64,000 nt of DNA from Pseudorhodoplanes sinuspersici (lineage in GTDB: Bacteria > Pseudomonadota > Alphaproteobacteria > Rhizobiales > Xanthobacteraceae). This document shows positions 25,934 through 35,582 of the stretch, piece by piece (the stretch's first letter is position 1; every line of letters starts with the position of its first letter). Position numbers and translations under genes: made by a program. The DNA lies in contig NZ_CP021112.1 in NCBI RefSeq assembly GCF_002119765.1, positions 5,884,501 through 5,948,500 on the forward strand, read 5' to 3'. The notes beneath the pieces were generated by a model that did no database searches, was not told the origin of the DNA, and saw only the letters and a list, made by a program, of their open reading frames with translations.

Positions 25934-26239
25934 TGGACGTTCAGAAAACCATTCGCTTACAACGTCCAAGCAATGTTTATGCCAACATGACGCGTGCCAT
26001 AAAAGCGGCTCGTGAAGTGACGCCCATTGGAAGAAGGAGCCGCCACGCATCGATCACGCGATAGATTTGACAAATGCATTCGCGTCAGGCTCGGGCGCCA
26101 TTGAGCCATTGTCGCCGTCGTTTAAATTGCCTTTGTCCATTTGATAACAAGGCGCCTGCTTAGCGCATCTGCCCCGCCGCTCGATCCGGCGCGCCTGGAG
26201 CAAGAGATCCCCGGCAACACGCGCAAATCTGACTGTGAC
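25934..26239. other. Gap between FAD oxidase and amidohydrolase genes
   Basis: 306 bp with no supported gene. The amidohydrolase may have its own promoter here. No hairpin of note was seen. Confidence 0.45.
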
Positions 26240-27601
26240 CTAAAATGGCCCGGAACGTCGTAAAAAACTGCGCATCTTGCCGGGATTGAGCAGCCCCAGC
26301 GGATCGACTTCGCCCTTGAATCCGAACTGGTCTGCATTCGCTCGCTTGTGACGGCTGCCATCCTCGAGCGTCACCACATGCGGATTTGCAACCATGATGC
26401 CGTTGTCTTCGTGGATCGCGATGATTTCCCACAGCCGCTCGCGCGTCGTGTAGCGCACCACTGGCAGACCCGAGAACGTCATCTTGCCGCCGAAGCGAAT
26501 GAACTCGAAATGCGGCATCAACTCGTCGCCGAAGATGTCGACCATTTTCAGCGCACTCTCGATGGCACGGTCAGCTGGATAGAGACATTGCAGATACGTG
26601 TAGGAGCGGTCGCTCTTCAGCACCTGAAGCGTAGAATGGTTCCAGCAATATTCATAGAGCGGGATACTACCCGGTTCTTCCGCCGTCGGCTTTTCGTGCG
26701 TAATGGTGCCGCCCGCTCGGCGCACGAGGTCCTTGAACGGCTCGATCGAATTCTGCGCGATCATGCACAGGAGCAGGCTCTTGCCCTCGGGCGCGGCCTC
26801 CTTCAGCGGCGTAAAATAGCTTGGCAGCGGCCAGCCGATCGGCGTCACCAGTTTCTTGGCGATCCCATCGGCATAGGCGACGGCTTGTCCGCCCTTGAGC
26901 GCGGCCTCGACGCTGTCGAAGGCAACGATGATATCGATCCAGGGATAAGCCGGCGCCAGAGGCATCTCCAATGCCGTGATGATGCCGGTCGTGCCATAGG
27001 CGCGATTGATCTTCTGCGCCGCGTCGGCGCGCAGTTCGATGACGCGCGGCTCGGCTTCCAGCGTGACGATGCGCGCAGCAAGAATGTTTCCCGGTTCGAC
27101 CAGCCCGCCCCACGTCACCGAGCCGACGCCACCGGAGCCGCCAGCGATGAAGCCGCCGAGCGAGGCCGTGCGCTTGGTCGAGGGATGCATGCGCGATTCC
27201 CAGCCATTCGGCCGCAGCGTATCGTCAAGTTTGTTGAGGCGGATACCTGGCTCAGCTCGCACCACATCAGCGCGGTGCCATTCGATCTTGTCCATGCCCA
27301 TGATATCGAGCACGACACCGCCTTCTAGCGGCACGCATTGCCCGTAATTGCCAGTGCCGCCGCCGCGCACGGTGAGCGGCACGCCGTGCCGTGCGCAGGC
27401 CGCCGCGGTCGCGATCACATGCGCTTCGCTCGTGGCTTCAACCAGCACCTCGCCGCTGACGTCCTTCAGCTCTTCGTTGAGCACCGGGCTGTACCAGAAG
27501 AAATCGCGGCTCCTCTTGCGCACGCGCTGTGGATCGGTGACGACCGGAACGCCGCCGAGGTCCTGCAGCAGGTTTTCGATGCGTGACGTGCGTGCGAGCA
27601 T
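26240..27601 (-). CDS. FAD-binding oxidase (GlcD / VAO-PCMH family)
   Basis: A 453-residue flavoprotein. The FAD-binding PCMH domain has CARHGVPLTVRGGGTGNYGQ and the second loop HPSTKRTASLGGFIAGGSGG. The C-terminal cap ends in NPGKMR, typical of GlcD-type oxidases. Members oxidise 2-hydroxy acids or phenolic benzylic alcohols. The ATG at 27601 has GAGG upstream inside the end of the Rieske gene. It is translated just after the Rieske oxygenase, so it probably oxidises the product of that enzyme or of a linked step. It is not a reductase for the Rieske protein, which would need an Fe-S cluster that I do not see. Confidence 0.9.
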   Translation of the reverse strand: MLARTSRIENLLQDLGGVPVVTDPQRVRKRSRDFFWYSPVLNEELKDVSGEVLVEATSEAHVIATAAACARHGVPLTVRGGGTGNYGQCVPLEGGVVLDIMGMDKIEWHRADVVRAEPGIRLNKLDDTLRPNGWESRMHPSTKRTASLGGFIAGGSGGVGSVTWGGLVEPGNILAARIVTLEAEPRVIELRADAAQKINRAYGTTGIITALEMPLAPAYPWIDIIVAFDSVEAALKGGQAVAYADGIAKKLVTPIGWPLPSYFTPLKEAAPEGKSLLLCMIAQNSIEPFKDLVRRAGGTITHEKPTAEEPGSIPLYEYCWNHSTLQVLKSDRSYTYLQCLYPADRAIESALKMVDIFGDELMPHFEFIRFGGKMTFSGLPVVRYTTRERLWEIIAIHEDNGIMVANPHVVTLEDGSRHKRANADQFGFKGEVDPLGLLNPGKMRSFLRRSGPF

Positions 27602-27607
27602 TGGCAA

Positions 27608-28681
27608 TTACCTCGTCAGGCTGGCGAGGTCGGCGCCGATCTGGCCGGGAATGACATAGGCTTTCTGAGCGTGCGAGACTTCCTTCTCGCCATGCTGCTC
27701 CAGCAACTCCATCAGGCGGCGGCGCATGATCATGCCGGGCCGGTCGGAGGGCATATGCGCCTCGACCTTGCGGCTCATGTCGACCGGTGCGTCGGGATCG
27801 GTGGATTCCAGAATGTCACGGTCTTCCTCGAGGATGACGGCGTCCCAGGCGATCAGCGCCTGCGTCGAGCAGCTTTCCTCGGTGTCGTTGCGATAGAGGA
27901 TCTGCGCAAGCTTGATATTGCCGTCATCGACCGGCGTTGCGCAGTTGAAGATGATGTGGCGCAAACCCGACGGATATTCCATGTCGAGCCGGCGGCAGAA
28001 CGGCATGAACCACTTGTTGCGCATGTGGCGCTTGGTTTCTGATGCTGTGGTGCCGGTGATGCGATGCGCCATCGGTGGATTGCCGATCGTGATAATCGTC
28101 TCCGCCTCGAAGCCGTAGTCGGTTTCCTTGATCTCGTATTTCTCAGGCTTCGGCTGGTTCAGTTGGCCGAAGGTGTTCTTGTGCACGAAAGCGAAATGCG
28201 CATTGTCGAAGGAATTCTCCATCATGCGCAGCGGCGCGGTCTTCCAGTCGTCGTGGAACTGCTGGACACGGCGATAGGCCGGATCGCGATCCTCCGGAAT
28301 GTCCGGGATCGGCATCAGTGGCTCGTCGAGGCAGACCCAAGCATAGCCGTAGCGCGAGGCGCAATGATAGGGCCGCACACCGAGCCGCGGCACGATTTGC
28401 TCCGGTGAGAATTGCGGGATTTTGACCAACGTGCCGTCGCGGTCATAGGTCCAGCCGTGATAGCCGCAGACGATGTTGCCATTCTCGCACCAGCCTTTTG
28501 ACAGCTTTGCCGTGCGATGACAGCAGCGGTCTTGCAGACAAGCGGGTTCGCCATTGGGATCGAGCCAGATCACGAGCTTCTCCCCGAGGAGAGTAAAGGA
28601 TTTCGGCCCATTTTTTAGGTCTTCCAGACGCAGGGTGGCGTACCAGAAGCGGCGGAATACCTTTTGCTGGGTCGTCAGCAT
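27608..28681 (-). CDS. Rieske non-haem iron oxygenase, alpha subunit (phthalate/vanillate-type)
   Basis: A 357-residue ring-hydroxylating or O-demethylating oxygenase. The Rieske [2Fe-2S] site is RCCHRTAKL with CGYHGW. The mononuclear iron site is ENSFDNAHFAFVH, with the two His of the facial triad. Length and sequence style fit the group III (phthalate 4,5-dioxygenase, vanillate O-demethylase VanA, dicamba monooxygenase) alpha-only oxygenases. The ATG at 28681 follows GGAG. No ferredoxin reductase is encoded nearby, so electrons must come from a partner elsewhere. It is co-transcribed with an ABC importer upstream and an FAD oxidase downstream. Substrate probably a substituted aromatic or N-heterocyclic acid (inference). 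Confidence 0.92.
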   Translation of the reverse strand: MLTTQQKVFRRFWYATLRLEDLKNGPKSFTLLGEKLVIWLDPNGEPACLQDRCCHRTAKLSKGWCENGNIVCGYHGWTYDRDGTLVKIPQFSPEQIVPRLGVRPYHCASRYGYAWVCLDEPLMPIPDIPEDRDPAYRRVQQFHDDWKTAPLRMMENSFDNAHFAFVHKNTFGQLNQPKPEKYEIKETDYGFEAETIITIGNPPMAHRITGTTASETKRHMRNKWFMPFCRRLDMEYPSGLRHIIFNCATPVDDGNIKLAQILYRNDTEESCSTQALIAWDAVILEEDRDILESTDPDAPVDMSRKVEAHMPSDRPGMIMRRRLMELLEQHGEKEVSHAQKAYVIPGQIGADLASLTR

Positions 28682-28700
28682 GGCTGTCTCCAGTCGTTGA

Positions 28701-29498
28701 TCAGGTTTCGGGTGCGACTTCGCTTTCGTGCCACTCGCCCAGCGCCAGTCGCGACAGGCTGGCCATAGCGACGAACAGGACGATTCCGGCAACGGTGATC
28801 AGGAAGAGAGCTGCAAACATGCGCGGGATCGCGAGCTGGAATCCGGCTTGCAGGATTTCGTACGCCAGTCCGGCGCTGCGGCCGCCGGTGCCGGCGACAA
28901 ACTCGGCAACGACCGCGCCGATCAGCGCGAGGCCGCTGGAAATGCGCAAGCCGCCGAAGAAATAAGGCAACGCGCTCGGGATGCGCAGCCGCACCAGCGT
29001 CTGCAGACGGTTCGCCTTGTTGAGAGTGAACAGGTTGGTGAGACCATGATCGACGCTGCGCAGGCCGAGAATGGTGTTGGCGATAATTGGGAAGATGGCA
29101 ATGATCGTGGCGCAGATGACGAGCGCGATCTGTGTGTCTTTCACCAAAATGATGATCAACGGTGCGATGGCAACGATCGGCGTGACTTGCAACACTACGG
29201 CATAAGGCAGAAAAGCACGCTCGATCACCTTGCTCTGTACGAAGGCGAAGGCGATGAGAGTGCCAAGAATTGTCGCCAGCGCGAAGGCGATCAGCGAAAC
29301 GCGCATGGTTACCCACAGTGCGCGCAGGAGCGACGGAGCGTCAGTGACCAGCGATTCCGCGATCGCACTCGGTGCGGGAAATAAATAACTCGGAATCTGG
29401 TGAGCGCGGCAGAATCCCTCCCACAAGGCGATCAACGCAAGTCCCGCAATGGCTGGCGAAACGATCCGTAGAAAGGCTTCCGACTTGATCAGGGGCAT
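28701..29498 (-). CDS. ABC transporter permease (NitT/TauT/SsuC-type)
   Basis: A 265-residue inner-membrane permease with six or so helices and the binding-protein-dependent coupling motif near LTNLFTLNKANRLQTLVRLR. The start at 29498 leaves 7 bp after the ATPase stop. It forms an importer with the ATPase at 29506 and the binding protein at 30375. Confidence 0.92.
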   Translation of the reverse strand: MPLIKSEAFLRIVSPAIAGLALIALWEGFCRAHQIPSYLFPAPSAIAESLVTDAPSLLRALWVTMRVSLIAFALATILGTLIAFAFVQSKVIERAFLPYAVVLQVTPIVAIAPLIIILVKDTQIALVICATIIAIFPIIANTILGLRSVDHGLTNLFTLNKANRLQTLVRLRIPSALPYFFGGLRISSGLALIGAVVAEFVAGTGGRSAGLAYEILQAGFQLAIPRMFAALFLITVAGIVLFVAMASLSRLALGEWHESEVAPET

Positions 29499-29505
29499 GG
29501 CGATT

Positions 29506-30363
29506 TCATCCGGTGCTTGCAAGCGAGGCTTCGGTCAGCATGTTGGAGAGATCACGGCAGAGCTGTGCGAATCGCTGACTGGTACGGAAGGAATCGTCGC
29601 GCGGATGCGGCTCGGAGATGATCATCTCGCCGAAGATGCGGCCCGGCCGCGCCGCCATGATGATGATCCGCGTCGAGAGGAAGATGGCTTCGTAGATCGA
29701 ATGAGTGACGAAGATCACAGTCAGCGACTTGCCCCACCACAGCGAGACGAGATCGCTGTCGAGCTTGTTGCGGGTGAATTCGTCAAGCGCACCAAAAGGC
29801 TCATCCATCAGCAGGAGATTCGGATCGGTGACAAGTGCGCGCGCAATCGAGGCGCGCATGCGCATGCCGCCGGAGAGCTGGCGCGGGAAGTGACGCCGGT
29901 ATTCGGACAGTCCTACCGTATTCAGGGCCGCATCGACCCGCTGATTCGCTTCCGCCGTGTTCTTGCCTGCGAGGTCGAGCGGCAAACGCACATTCGTTTC
30001 AACACGGCTCCACGGCATCAGCGTGGGATCTTGGAAGACAAACGACATTTGCCGACCCGGTTGCCCCACTTGGTCGAAGCCGCCGCGCCACCACACGAGT
30101 TTTCCGTCGGTCGGCTCGGACAGCCCAGCGACGAGTTTTAGCAAGGTGCTCTTGCCGCAGCCGGAGGGACCGATCAGCGAAACGAACTCACCGTCGCGGA
30201 TGGTCAGGTCGATGGGATCAAGGCCGCGCGTGCCATTCGCGAAGACCTTTTCCGCCGAAAGCACTTCGACGACTGGCTCTCCGCTCTTCTGCCGCGCACG
30301 AACGGTGCCGGCCGTCACGAGATTGAGGGTGGGAATGTGCTCCACGGCGGTGGTGGCTCGCAT
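29506..30363 (-). CDS. ABC transporter ATP-binding protein (NitT/TauT-type)
   Basis: A 285-residue ATPase with an N-terminal extension of about 30 residues before the ABC domain. Walker A is GPSGCGKSTL, the signature LSGGMRMRASIARAL, and Walker B LLLMDEPFGALDEFTR. The ATG at 30363 has AAGGCGG upstream; a GTG at 30378 overlapping the binding-protein stop is an alternative start. Energises the SsuC-like permease. Confidence 0.92.
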   Translation of the reverse strand: MRATTAVEHIPTLNLVTAGTVRARQKSGEPVVEVLSAEKVFANGTRGLDPIDLTIRDGEFVSLIGPSGCGKSTLLKLVAGLSEPTDGKLVWWRGGFDQVGQPGRQMSFVFQDPTLMPWSRVETNVRLPLDLAGKNTAEANQRVDAALNTVGLSEYRRHFPRQLSGGMRMRASIARALVTDPNLLLMDEPFGALDEFTRNKLDSDLVSLWWGKSLTVIFVTHSIYEAIFLSTRIIIMAARPGRIFGEMIISEPHPRDDSFRTSQRFAQLCRDLSNMLTEASLASTG

Positions 30364-30374
30364 CGCATCCGCCT

Positions 30375-31376
30375 TCACATCATGATCTTCAGGTCTTTGA
30401 CGAACTCGGTGGTGAAGGCCCTCTTCCAATCGGTGCCGGGCTTCAAGAGACCGGCCTCGACCAAATAGTCATAGGTTTTCTTCCAGCGCTCCTCGGTCAT
30501 GACGCCGATGCCTTGCGTCGCAGCATCTCCGCCATCCAGCACCTTCAGTTCCTTCATCTTCTGGATGCCGAAGGCGATCTGCGCATCCGACATCTTCGGA
30601 TTGGCTTCCTTGATCAGCACGTTGGCCGGGCCTGGATTGGAGATGTAATCCTTCCAGCCCTGCAGCGAGGCGCGTACGAAGCGTTTCACCAGATCGGGAT
30701 TCGCCTCAAGGAATTTGCGCGTCGTCACCATCGTGGTGCCGTAAGGCGGATAGCCGTCGGCTGCGAACAGGAAGAACTTCGCCGGCGCGTTGTTCTGCTG
30801 TGCCTGGAATGGCTCGGATGAAGGATAAGCTTGTTGTGCGATATTCTTGTCGGCAAAGAATGGTTGCAGGTTGAAGGTGTAAGCCTTGGTCTGCTCGTCG
30901 GCGTAGTTAAACTTCTTCTTCAGCCACGGCCACCAGGTGGTTCGACCGGAGGAGGCGATCAGGATTGTCTTGTCTTTGAGACCGGCAAGGCTCTTGACAT
31001 CGTCATGCGTCATCATGCCCTGCAGGTCATACTGAAACGACGCGCCGACGGTGACGACAGGAAGCCCCTGTTCGATACCCTTCAGGACCTGGATGTCGTA
31101 GCCCATGATCATGTCGACTTCGCCGGCGAGCAGGAGCTGGATCGCGTTCACCTGCGGGCCGCCCATGCGGATGGTCGCATCGATGCCCGCCTTCTCGTAA
31201 AGACCCGTCGCCTTGGCCTGATAAAAGCCGCCGTGTTCAGCTTGCGCGTACCAGCTGGTGAGAAATGTGATCTTGTCGGCAGCGGCGGCGGGAACTGAGG
31301 TGCCAAGTCCGACACCAGGACCAGCGGCGAAAGCAAGCAAGAGGAGGAGAGTGCGGCGGGTGAGACGTGTCGCCAT
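30375..31376 (-). CDS. NMT1/ThiY-type ABC substrate-binding protein
   Basis: A 333-residue exported binding protein. The signal peptide starts MATRLTRRTLLLLLAFAAGP and ends near PAAAAD. A twin-arginine-like RR precedes the hydrophobic core. The mature part has the NMT1 pattern: FLTSWYAQAEHGGFYQAKA, a substrate loop near GYDIQVLKGIEQGLP, and SSGRTTWWPW. The family binds sulfonates, pyrimidine precursors or aromatic acids. It heads the operon binding protein-ATPase-permease-Rieske oxygenase-FAD oxidase and diverges from a LysR gene across 224 bp. Confidence 0.92.
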   Translation of the reverse strand: MATRLTRRTLLLLLAFAAGPGVGLGTSVPAAAADKITFLTSWYAQAEHGGFYQAKATGLYEKAGIDATIRMGGPQVNAIQLLLAGEVDMIMGYDIQVLKGIEQGLPVVTVGASFQYDLQGMMTHDDVKSLAGLKDKTILIASSGRTTWWPWLKKKFNYADEQTKAYTFNLQPFFADKNIAQQAYPSSEPFQAQQNNAPAKFFLFAADGYPPYGTTMVTTRKFLEANPDLVKRFVRASLQGWKDYISNPGPANVLIKEANPKMSDAQIAFGIQKMKELKVLDGGDAATQGIGVMTEERWKKTYDYLVEAGLLKPGTDWKRAFTTEFVKDLKIMM

Positions 31377-31600
31377 GATGTTCGATCCTTCCTGCGCCCC
31401 GAGGGAGGGCTGGGCTGGCGGGCGCCACGGCCAATCGCGCGAAAACCCGCATTTCCACGATTTCAGAGGATCGGATCGAGCAAGAAAAGCATCATTTTTT
31501 GATCATCTTGCTCTCTTTTTTAGAACGCTGATGCTAAAGACCCACTGATCTGGTGCCTAGCGATTAGGCGCGCTCATTCGACCATCAGGACCGCCACAGG

Positions 31601-32503
31601 ATGCTGCACGCCCGCCTGCTCCGTTATCTCGACGAGGTGGCCCGCAGCGGGTCAATCCGAAAAGCCTCGAGCCGGCTCAATGTCGCCTCTTCCGCCATCA
31701 ACCGGCAGATCCTGGCGCTGGAACAGGAGATCGGGTCGCCGATTTTCGAGCGGTTGCCGCGCGGCTTGCGGCTGACCACGGCTGGCGAATTGCTGATCAA
31801 CCATGTGCGCCAGACGCTGAAGGAGCACGAGCGCGTCCGCACCCGCATTGAGGCTCTGCGCGGCTTGCGGCGCGGCGACGTCACCATCGTAACCACAACG
31901 GGGATTGCTGCGGGATTTCTGGCCCCTGTTATTGAAAGGTTCACCGCCGCACATCCCGGCATCAAGCTGCGGGTGCTGACGCTGCCACGCGACAACACGA
32001 TTGCGGCGGTGGTGAGCGGTGAAGCCGATATTGCACTCGCCTATAATCTCGAAAACAATCCGCGGCTTACCACTTTCCTGCGCTGCGAATTCCGGCTCGG
32101 TGCGGTGATGGCTCCCGATCATCCGCTGGCGCGGCGAACCTCACTGCGGCTGGCGGAATGCTTCGATTATCCGATGATCATCGCCGATCCCTCGATGACC
32201 ATCCGCGACGTGCTCGAATCAGTGGCCGATCTCGATTACGACCTCAGTCTTGCCATCGAAACCAATTCGATCGGCCTGATGAAGCGCCTGGCCCAGACCA
32301 AGCCCAACATCACCTTCCTCAACTCCGTCGATATCGGCGAGGAATTGCGCGCCGGTTTGCTCAAGGTTGTTCCCGTGCGCGAGATCGACAGCAAGCCGCA
32401 GGTTCTGAGCCTGGTCCATCGGGCGAAAGGACCGCTGGAAAGCGCAGCGAACTTGCTGGCGAGCGCCATCAAGGCGGCCATCGAGACAGGAACGCCGCTC
32501 TGA
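31601..32503 (+). CDS. LysR-family transcriptional regulator
   Basis: A 300-residue LysR regulator. The N-terminal helix-turn-helix (LLRYLDEVARSGSIRKASSR, then VASSAINRQILALEQEIGSP) is followed by a two-lobe effector domain. It diverges from the Rieske/ABC operon, the usual arrangement for a LysR activator of an adjacent catabolic operon. It also precedes the amidohydrolase-CoA ligase run on its own strand. It may control both. Confidence 0.92.
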   Translation: MLHARLLRYLDEVARSGSIRKASSRLNVASSAINRQILALEQEIGSPIFERLPRGLRLTTAGELLINHVRQTLKEHERVRTRIEALRGLRRGDVTIVTTTGIAAGFLAPVIERFTAAHPGIKLRVLTLPRDNTIAAVVSGEADIALAYNLENNPRLTTFLRCEFRLGAVMAPDHPLARRTSLRLAECFDYPMIIADPSMTIRDVLESVADLDYDLSLAIETNSIGLMKRLAQTKPNITFLNSVDIGEELRAGLLKVVPVREIDSKPQVLSLVHRAKGPLESAANLLASAIKAAIETGTPL

Positions 32504-32631
32504 TAGGCAGCAAGCGTTCTAAAAACTGCAGCACCTTGATCGCAAATTGCTGCTTTTAAGGCTCGGCATCCTTGCCGAGAGTCATGCTCGTAGAAGCCCG
32601 CTTCCTCAGACAATTCCGAGCCTTCCTCGCG

Positions 32632-34035
32632 ATGAGAAACCCCAGATCGCTGAACCTTCCTTCCGCTCCCGACTACGTTCTGCATCGCGCTCGCGTGCCG
32701 GCCTGTCTGCTGGCGGATGCACCGCAAGGTGTCCCTTCGGACCTCGATGATGCCCTGCTGATCGACATCCGCATCTCCAACGGGACGGTCGCGGCCCTCA
32801 CTCCGGCGGGACAGGCGCCCTCCGACGGGATCGCGGCGGTGGATCTCGCCGGCCGCCATGTCTGGCCGACGCTCGTCGACACGCACGCGCATCTCGACAA
32901 GGCTCACATCATCGACCGCACGCAAAATCCGGACGGAGACTTTGCCGGCGCGCGTGACGCGACGAGCTACGACCGCATGCGTTACTGGCGCGCGGAGGAC
33001 GTCCGCCGCCGCATGGACTTCGGACTGCGCTGCGCCGAGGCGCATGGCGTGACCGCAATTCGCACGCATCTGGATTCGCACGATCCACAGGGCGATATCT
33101 CGTGGGCGGTGTTCCGCGAGATGCGCGATCTCTGGCGCGGCCGCATCGAATTGCAGGCGGCCGGCCTGATGCCGATCGACATGTATGCGGGCCGCTATGG
33201 CGATCATCTCGCCGATCTGGTGGCTGAGTCCGGCGGCATCATGGGCGGTGTCACGCGCGCGAGCGGCGCGGTGCACGGCCCGGAGATGGACGATCTCGAC
33301 GCGCTGATTGATCGCGTGTTCACGCTTGCCGCCGAACGCGATCTCGACATCGATCTGCATGTCGATGAAACCAGCGACCCCGCCGCAACCACGCTCTGGA
33401 ATGTCGCGCAGGCCACGCTGAAGCACGGTTATGAAGGCCGCGTCACCTGCGGCCATTGTTGCAGCCTGGCTGTGCAGGATGATGATCGCGTCGCGCGCAC
33501 CATTGAGCTGGTGGCAAAGGCGCGCATCAACATCGTCACGCTCCCGACTGTGAACATGTATCTGCAGGACCGCGTGGCGGCGCGCACGCCGCGCTGGCGC
33601 GGCGTCACGCTGGTCAAGGAACTGCGCAAGGCCGGCATTCGCGTGGCGATGGCCGGCGACAATTGCCGAGACCCGTTCTACGCCTATGGCGATCACGATA
33701 TGCTCGACACCTTCCGGCAGGGCGTGCGCATTCTCCATCTTGACCATCCGCATGGCGACGCGCCGGCACTCGCCACGAATGTACCGGCGTCGATCATGGG
33801 GCTGCCGCAGAGGCTGATTGCGGTGGAACACCCCGCTGATCTGATCATCCTGAATGCACGCTCGATGAACGAATTGATCGCACGGCCGCAATCCGATCGC
33901 ATCATCCTCCGCGCAGGACGGCGGCAATCGCTTGAGCTGCCGGATTACGGCGAACTGAATTTCGTCACCGAAGCGAAGCCGTTCCCACGCGAGATTTCCG
34001 CCCCTCAGTCTGTGGCCGCAGTTGCGGCGGAGTAG
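32632..34035 (+). CDS. Cytosine-deaminase-family amidohydrolase
   Basis: A 467-residue metal-dependent amidohydrolase. The metal ligands expected for CodA are all present: DTHAHLDKAH on strand 1, LHVDETSDP (His and catalytic Glu), CGHCC (His) and AGDNCRDPF (Asp). The family deaminates cytosine-like rings or opens cyclic amides. The ATG at 32632 fits the family N-terminus; upstream start codons at 32572 (TTG) and 32584 (ATG) are possible. It is followed 5 bp later by a CoA ligase, so deamination would feed acyl-CoA activation. No signal peptide. Confidence 0.88.
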   Translation: MRNPRSLNLPSAPDYVLHRARVPACLLADAPQGVPSDLDDALLIDIRISNGTVAALTPAGQAPSDGIAAVDLAGRHVWPTLVDTHAHLDKAHIIDRTQNPDGDFAGARDATSYDRMRYWRAEDVRRRMDFGLRCAEAHGVTAIRTHLDSHDPQGDISWAVFREMRDLWRGRIELQAAGLMPIDMYAGRYGDHLADLVAESGGIMGGVTRASGAVHGPEMDDLDALIDRVFTLAAERDLDIDLHVDETSDPAATTLWNVAQATLKHGYEGRVTCGHCCSLAVQDDDRVARTIELVAKARINIVTLPTVNMYLQDRVAARTPRWRGVTLVKELRKAGIRVAMAGDNCRDPFYAYGDHDMLDTFRQGVRILHLDHPHGDAPALATNVPASIMGLPQRLIAVEHPADLIILNARSMNELIARPQSDRIILRAGRRQSLELPDYGELNFVTEAKPFPREISAPQSVAAVAAE

Positions 34036-34040
34036 TCCTC

Positions 34041-35573
34041 ATGCTGATGCATCAATTGCTGCTCGACAATGCCGAACGCCAGCCGTCGAAAATCGCGTTG
34101 CGCTGGGTCGATCGCGACATGGCTCTGACCAATACGCAAGCAGTCGCGGCGATGGAGCGGTTTGCCGGGGCACTGCACCATCTCGGCGTGACGAAGGGCG
34201 ATCGTGTCACCATCTTCGCGCATAACGGCATGGATTATCTGATCTGCATGCTTGCCTGCTGGCGCATCGGCGCTATCGCGGCATTGGTCAATGTGAAATT
34301 CGCCGATCAGCTTCCCTATTATTTCGCCGACCACACCCCGAGCGTCGTCATTTACACTCACGACATGGGCGAGCCGGTGCGCGCGGCGGCGGCCCATGCG
34401 CCGTCGGTGAAGCATCTGGTCTGCATGGACGGTCCGCAGGAAAAGGCACATTCGCTGCCCGAACTGCTGGCCGCGAATTTCGCGAGCCCGCCCGATCCGT
34501 GGGACGAGGGCGCGATCGCGCATCTGTCCTATACGTCGGGCACGACCGGCCAACCCAAGGGCGCATGCCTGTGCCACGAGCCGACCGTGCGTGCCTCGCG
34601 CTGTATTGGCGAGCGTCTGCGCATCACGGGTGACGACATTTCGTTCGGACCGTCAGCCCTGTCGAGCTCGTATCAGCTTGTCGGCAACCTTCTGCCGCCG
34701 CTCGCGGTCGGTGCCACCATCAATGTGATGGGCCGCTGGACACAAAGCACCGGCTATGCCGCGATCGACAGGCTGGGGGCCACGTTCCTTGTCGGCAATC
34801 CGCCACTGCTGGAAGAGGTGCTGACCGAAAGCCGGCTGAAGGGCCGCGCGCCAGGCAACTTGCGCTTCTCGCTGTCGGGCGGCGGCCCGGTGCCGCCGAC
34901 GCTGAAGATGGCCTGGCGCGACGAACTGAAAATCCCGCTGGTCGAGAGCTACGGCCAGAGCGAGCTTGGCGGCTTCGTCGGGCTCGGCTTTCCCGATCTC
35001 GAAATGGATGACGACAAGCTGCAGCGCGTCGGCCCGGCGCTGCCGGATAAGGAGGTGCGCGTCTTCGGACCGGAAGACAAACCGCTGCCGGTCGGCGAGG
35101 TTGGCGACATCGTGCTGCGCGGCGGCTTCATGTGGGGCTATTGGGGCAAGCCGGAGAAGACCAAGGAGGCGAGGCGCGGCGGCTGGCTGCGTACCGGCGA
35201 TCTCGGCGTCTTTGATGACGATGGTTATCTGACGATGCGCAGCCGGAGAGCAGAGCTGATCGAGGTTGCGGGCACGGCCTGGTATCCGCGCGATGTGGAA
35301 GAAGCGCTATGCCGTGTGCAGGGCGTGCGGCAGGCGGCGCTCGTCGGGATACCTGACCCTGTTCTCGGCGCACGCCCGACCGCCTTCGTGACGTTGCACA
35401 GCGATGCCAAGGCGGACCGCATCGCTTTGAAGAAGGCGATCACCGGCCAGGTGCCTTACGATCTTGAGGCGCTGGTGGTGAATGTCGTCGCCGAATTGCC
35501 GATGACGCCAACCGGCAAGATTGCCAAGAGCGAACTGGCGTCGCTGGCCGTCAGCGGACGGCTGGTGGCATGA
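34041..35573 (+). CDS. AMP-forming acyl/aryl-CoA ligase (ANL superfamily)
   Basis: A 510-residue ligase. The P-loop is YTSGTTGQPKG. The A5 motif is ESYGQSE and the hinge GWLRTGDLG. The C-terminal lysine lies in TPTGKIAKSEL. It activates a carboxylic acid to its CoA thioester via an acyl-adenylate. It resembles long/medium-chain and aryl-CoA ligases rather than acetyl-CoA synthetase. Starts 5 bp after the amidohydrolase stop. Confidence 0.92.
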   Translation: MLMHQLLLDNAERQPSKIALRWVDRDMALTNTQAVAAMERFAGALHHLGVTKGDRVTIFAHNGMDYLICMLACWRIGAIAALVNVKFADQLPYYFADHTPSVVIYTHDMGEPVRAAAAHAPSVKHLVCMDGPQEKAHSLPELLAANFASPPDPWDEGAIAHLSYTSGTTGQPKGACLCHEPTVRASRCIGERLRITGDDISFGPSALSSSYQLVGNLLPPLAVGATINVMGRWTQSTGYAAIDRLGATFLVGNPPLLEEVLTESRLKGRAPGNLRFSLSGGGPVPPTLKMAWRDELKIPLVESYGQSELGGFVGLGFPDLEMDDDKLQRVGPALPDKEVRVFGPEDKPLPVGEVGDIVLRGGFMWGYWGKPEKTKEARRGGWLRTGDLGVFDDDGYLTMRSRRAELIEVAGTAWYPRDVEEALCRVQGVRQAALVGIPDPVLGARPTAFVTLHSDAKADRIALKKAITGQVPYDLEALVVNVVAELPMTPTGKIAKSELASLAVSGRLVA

Positions 35574-35582
35574 GTATGTTCC

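Noticed and set aside
32236-33927. A 563-codon open frame antisense to the amidohydrolase
   Set aside because: Low-complexity Arg/His/Ala-rich translation mirroring the sense gene; the sense strand has all metal-site motifs.
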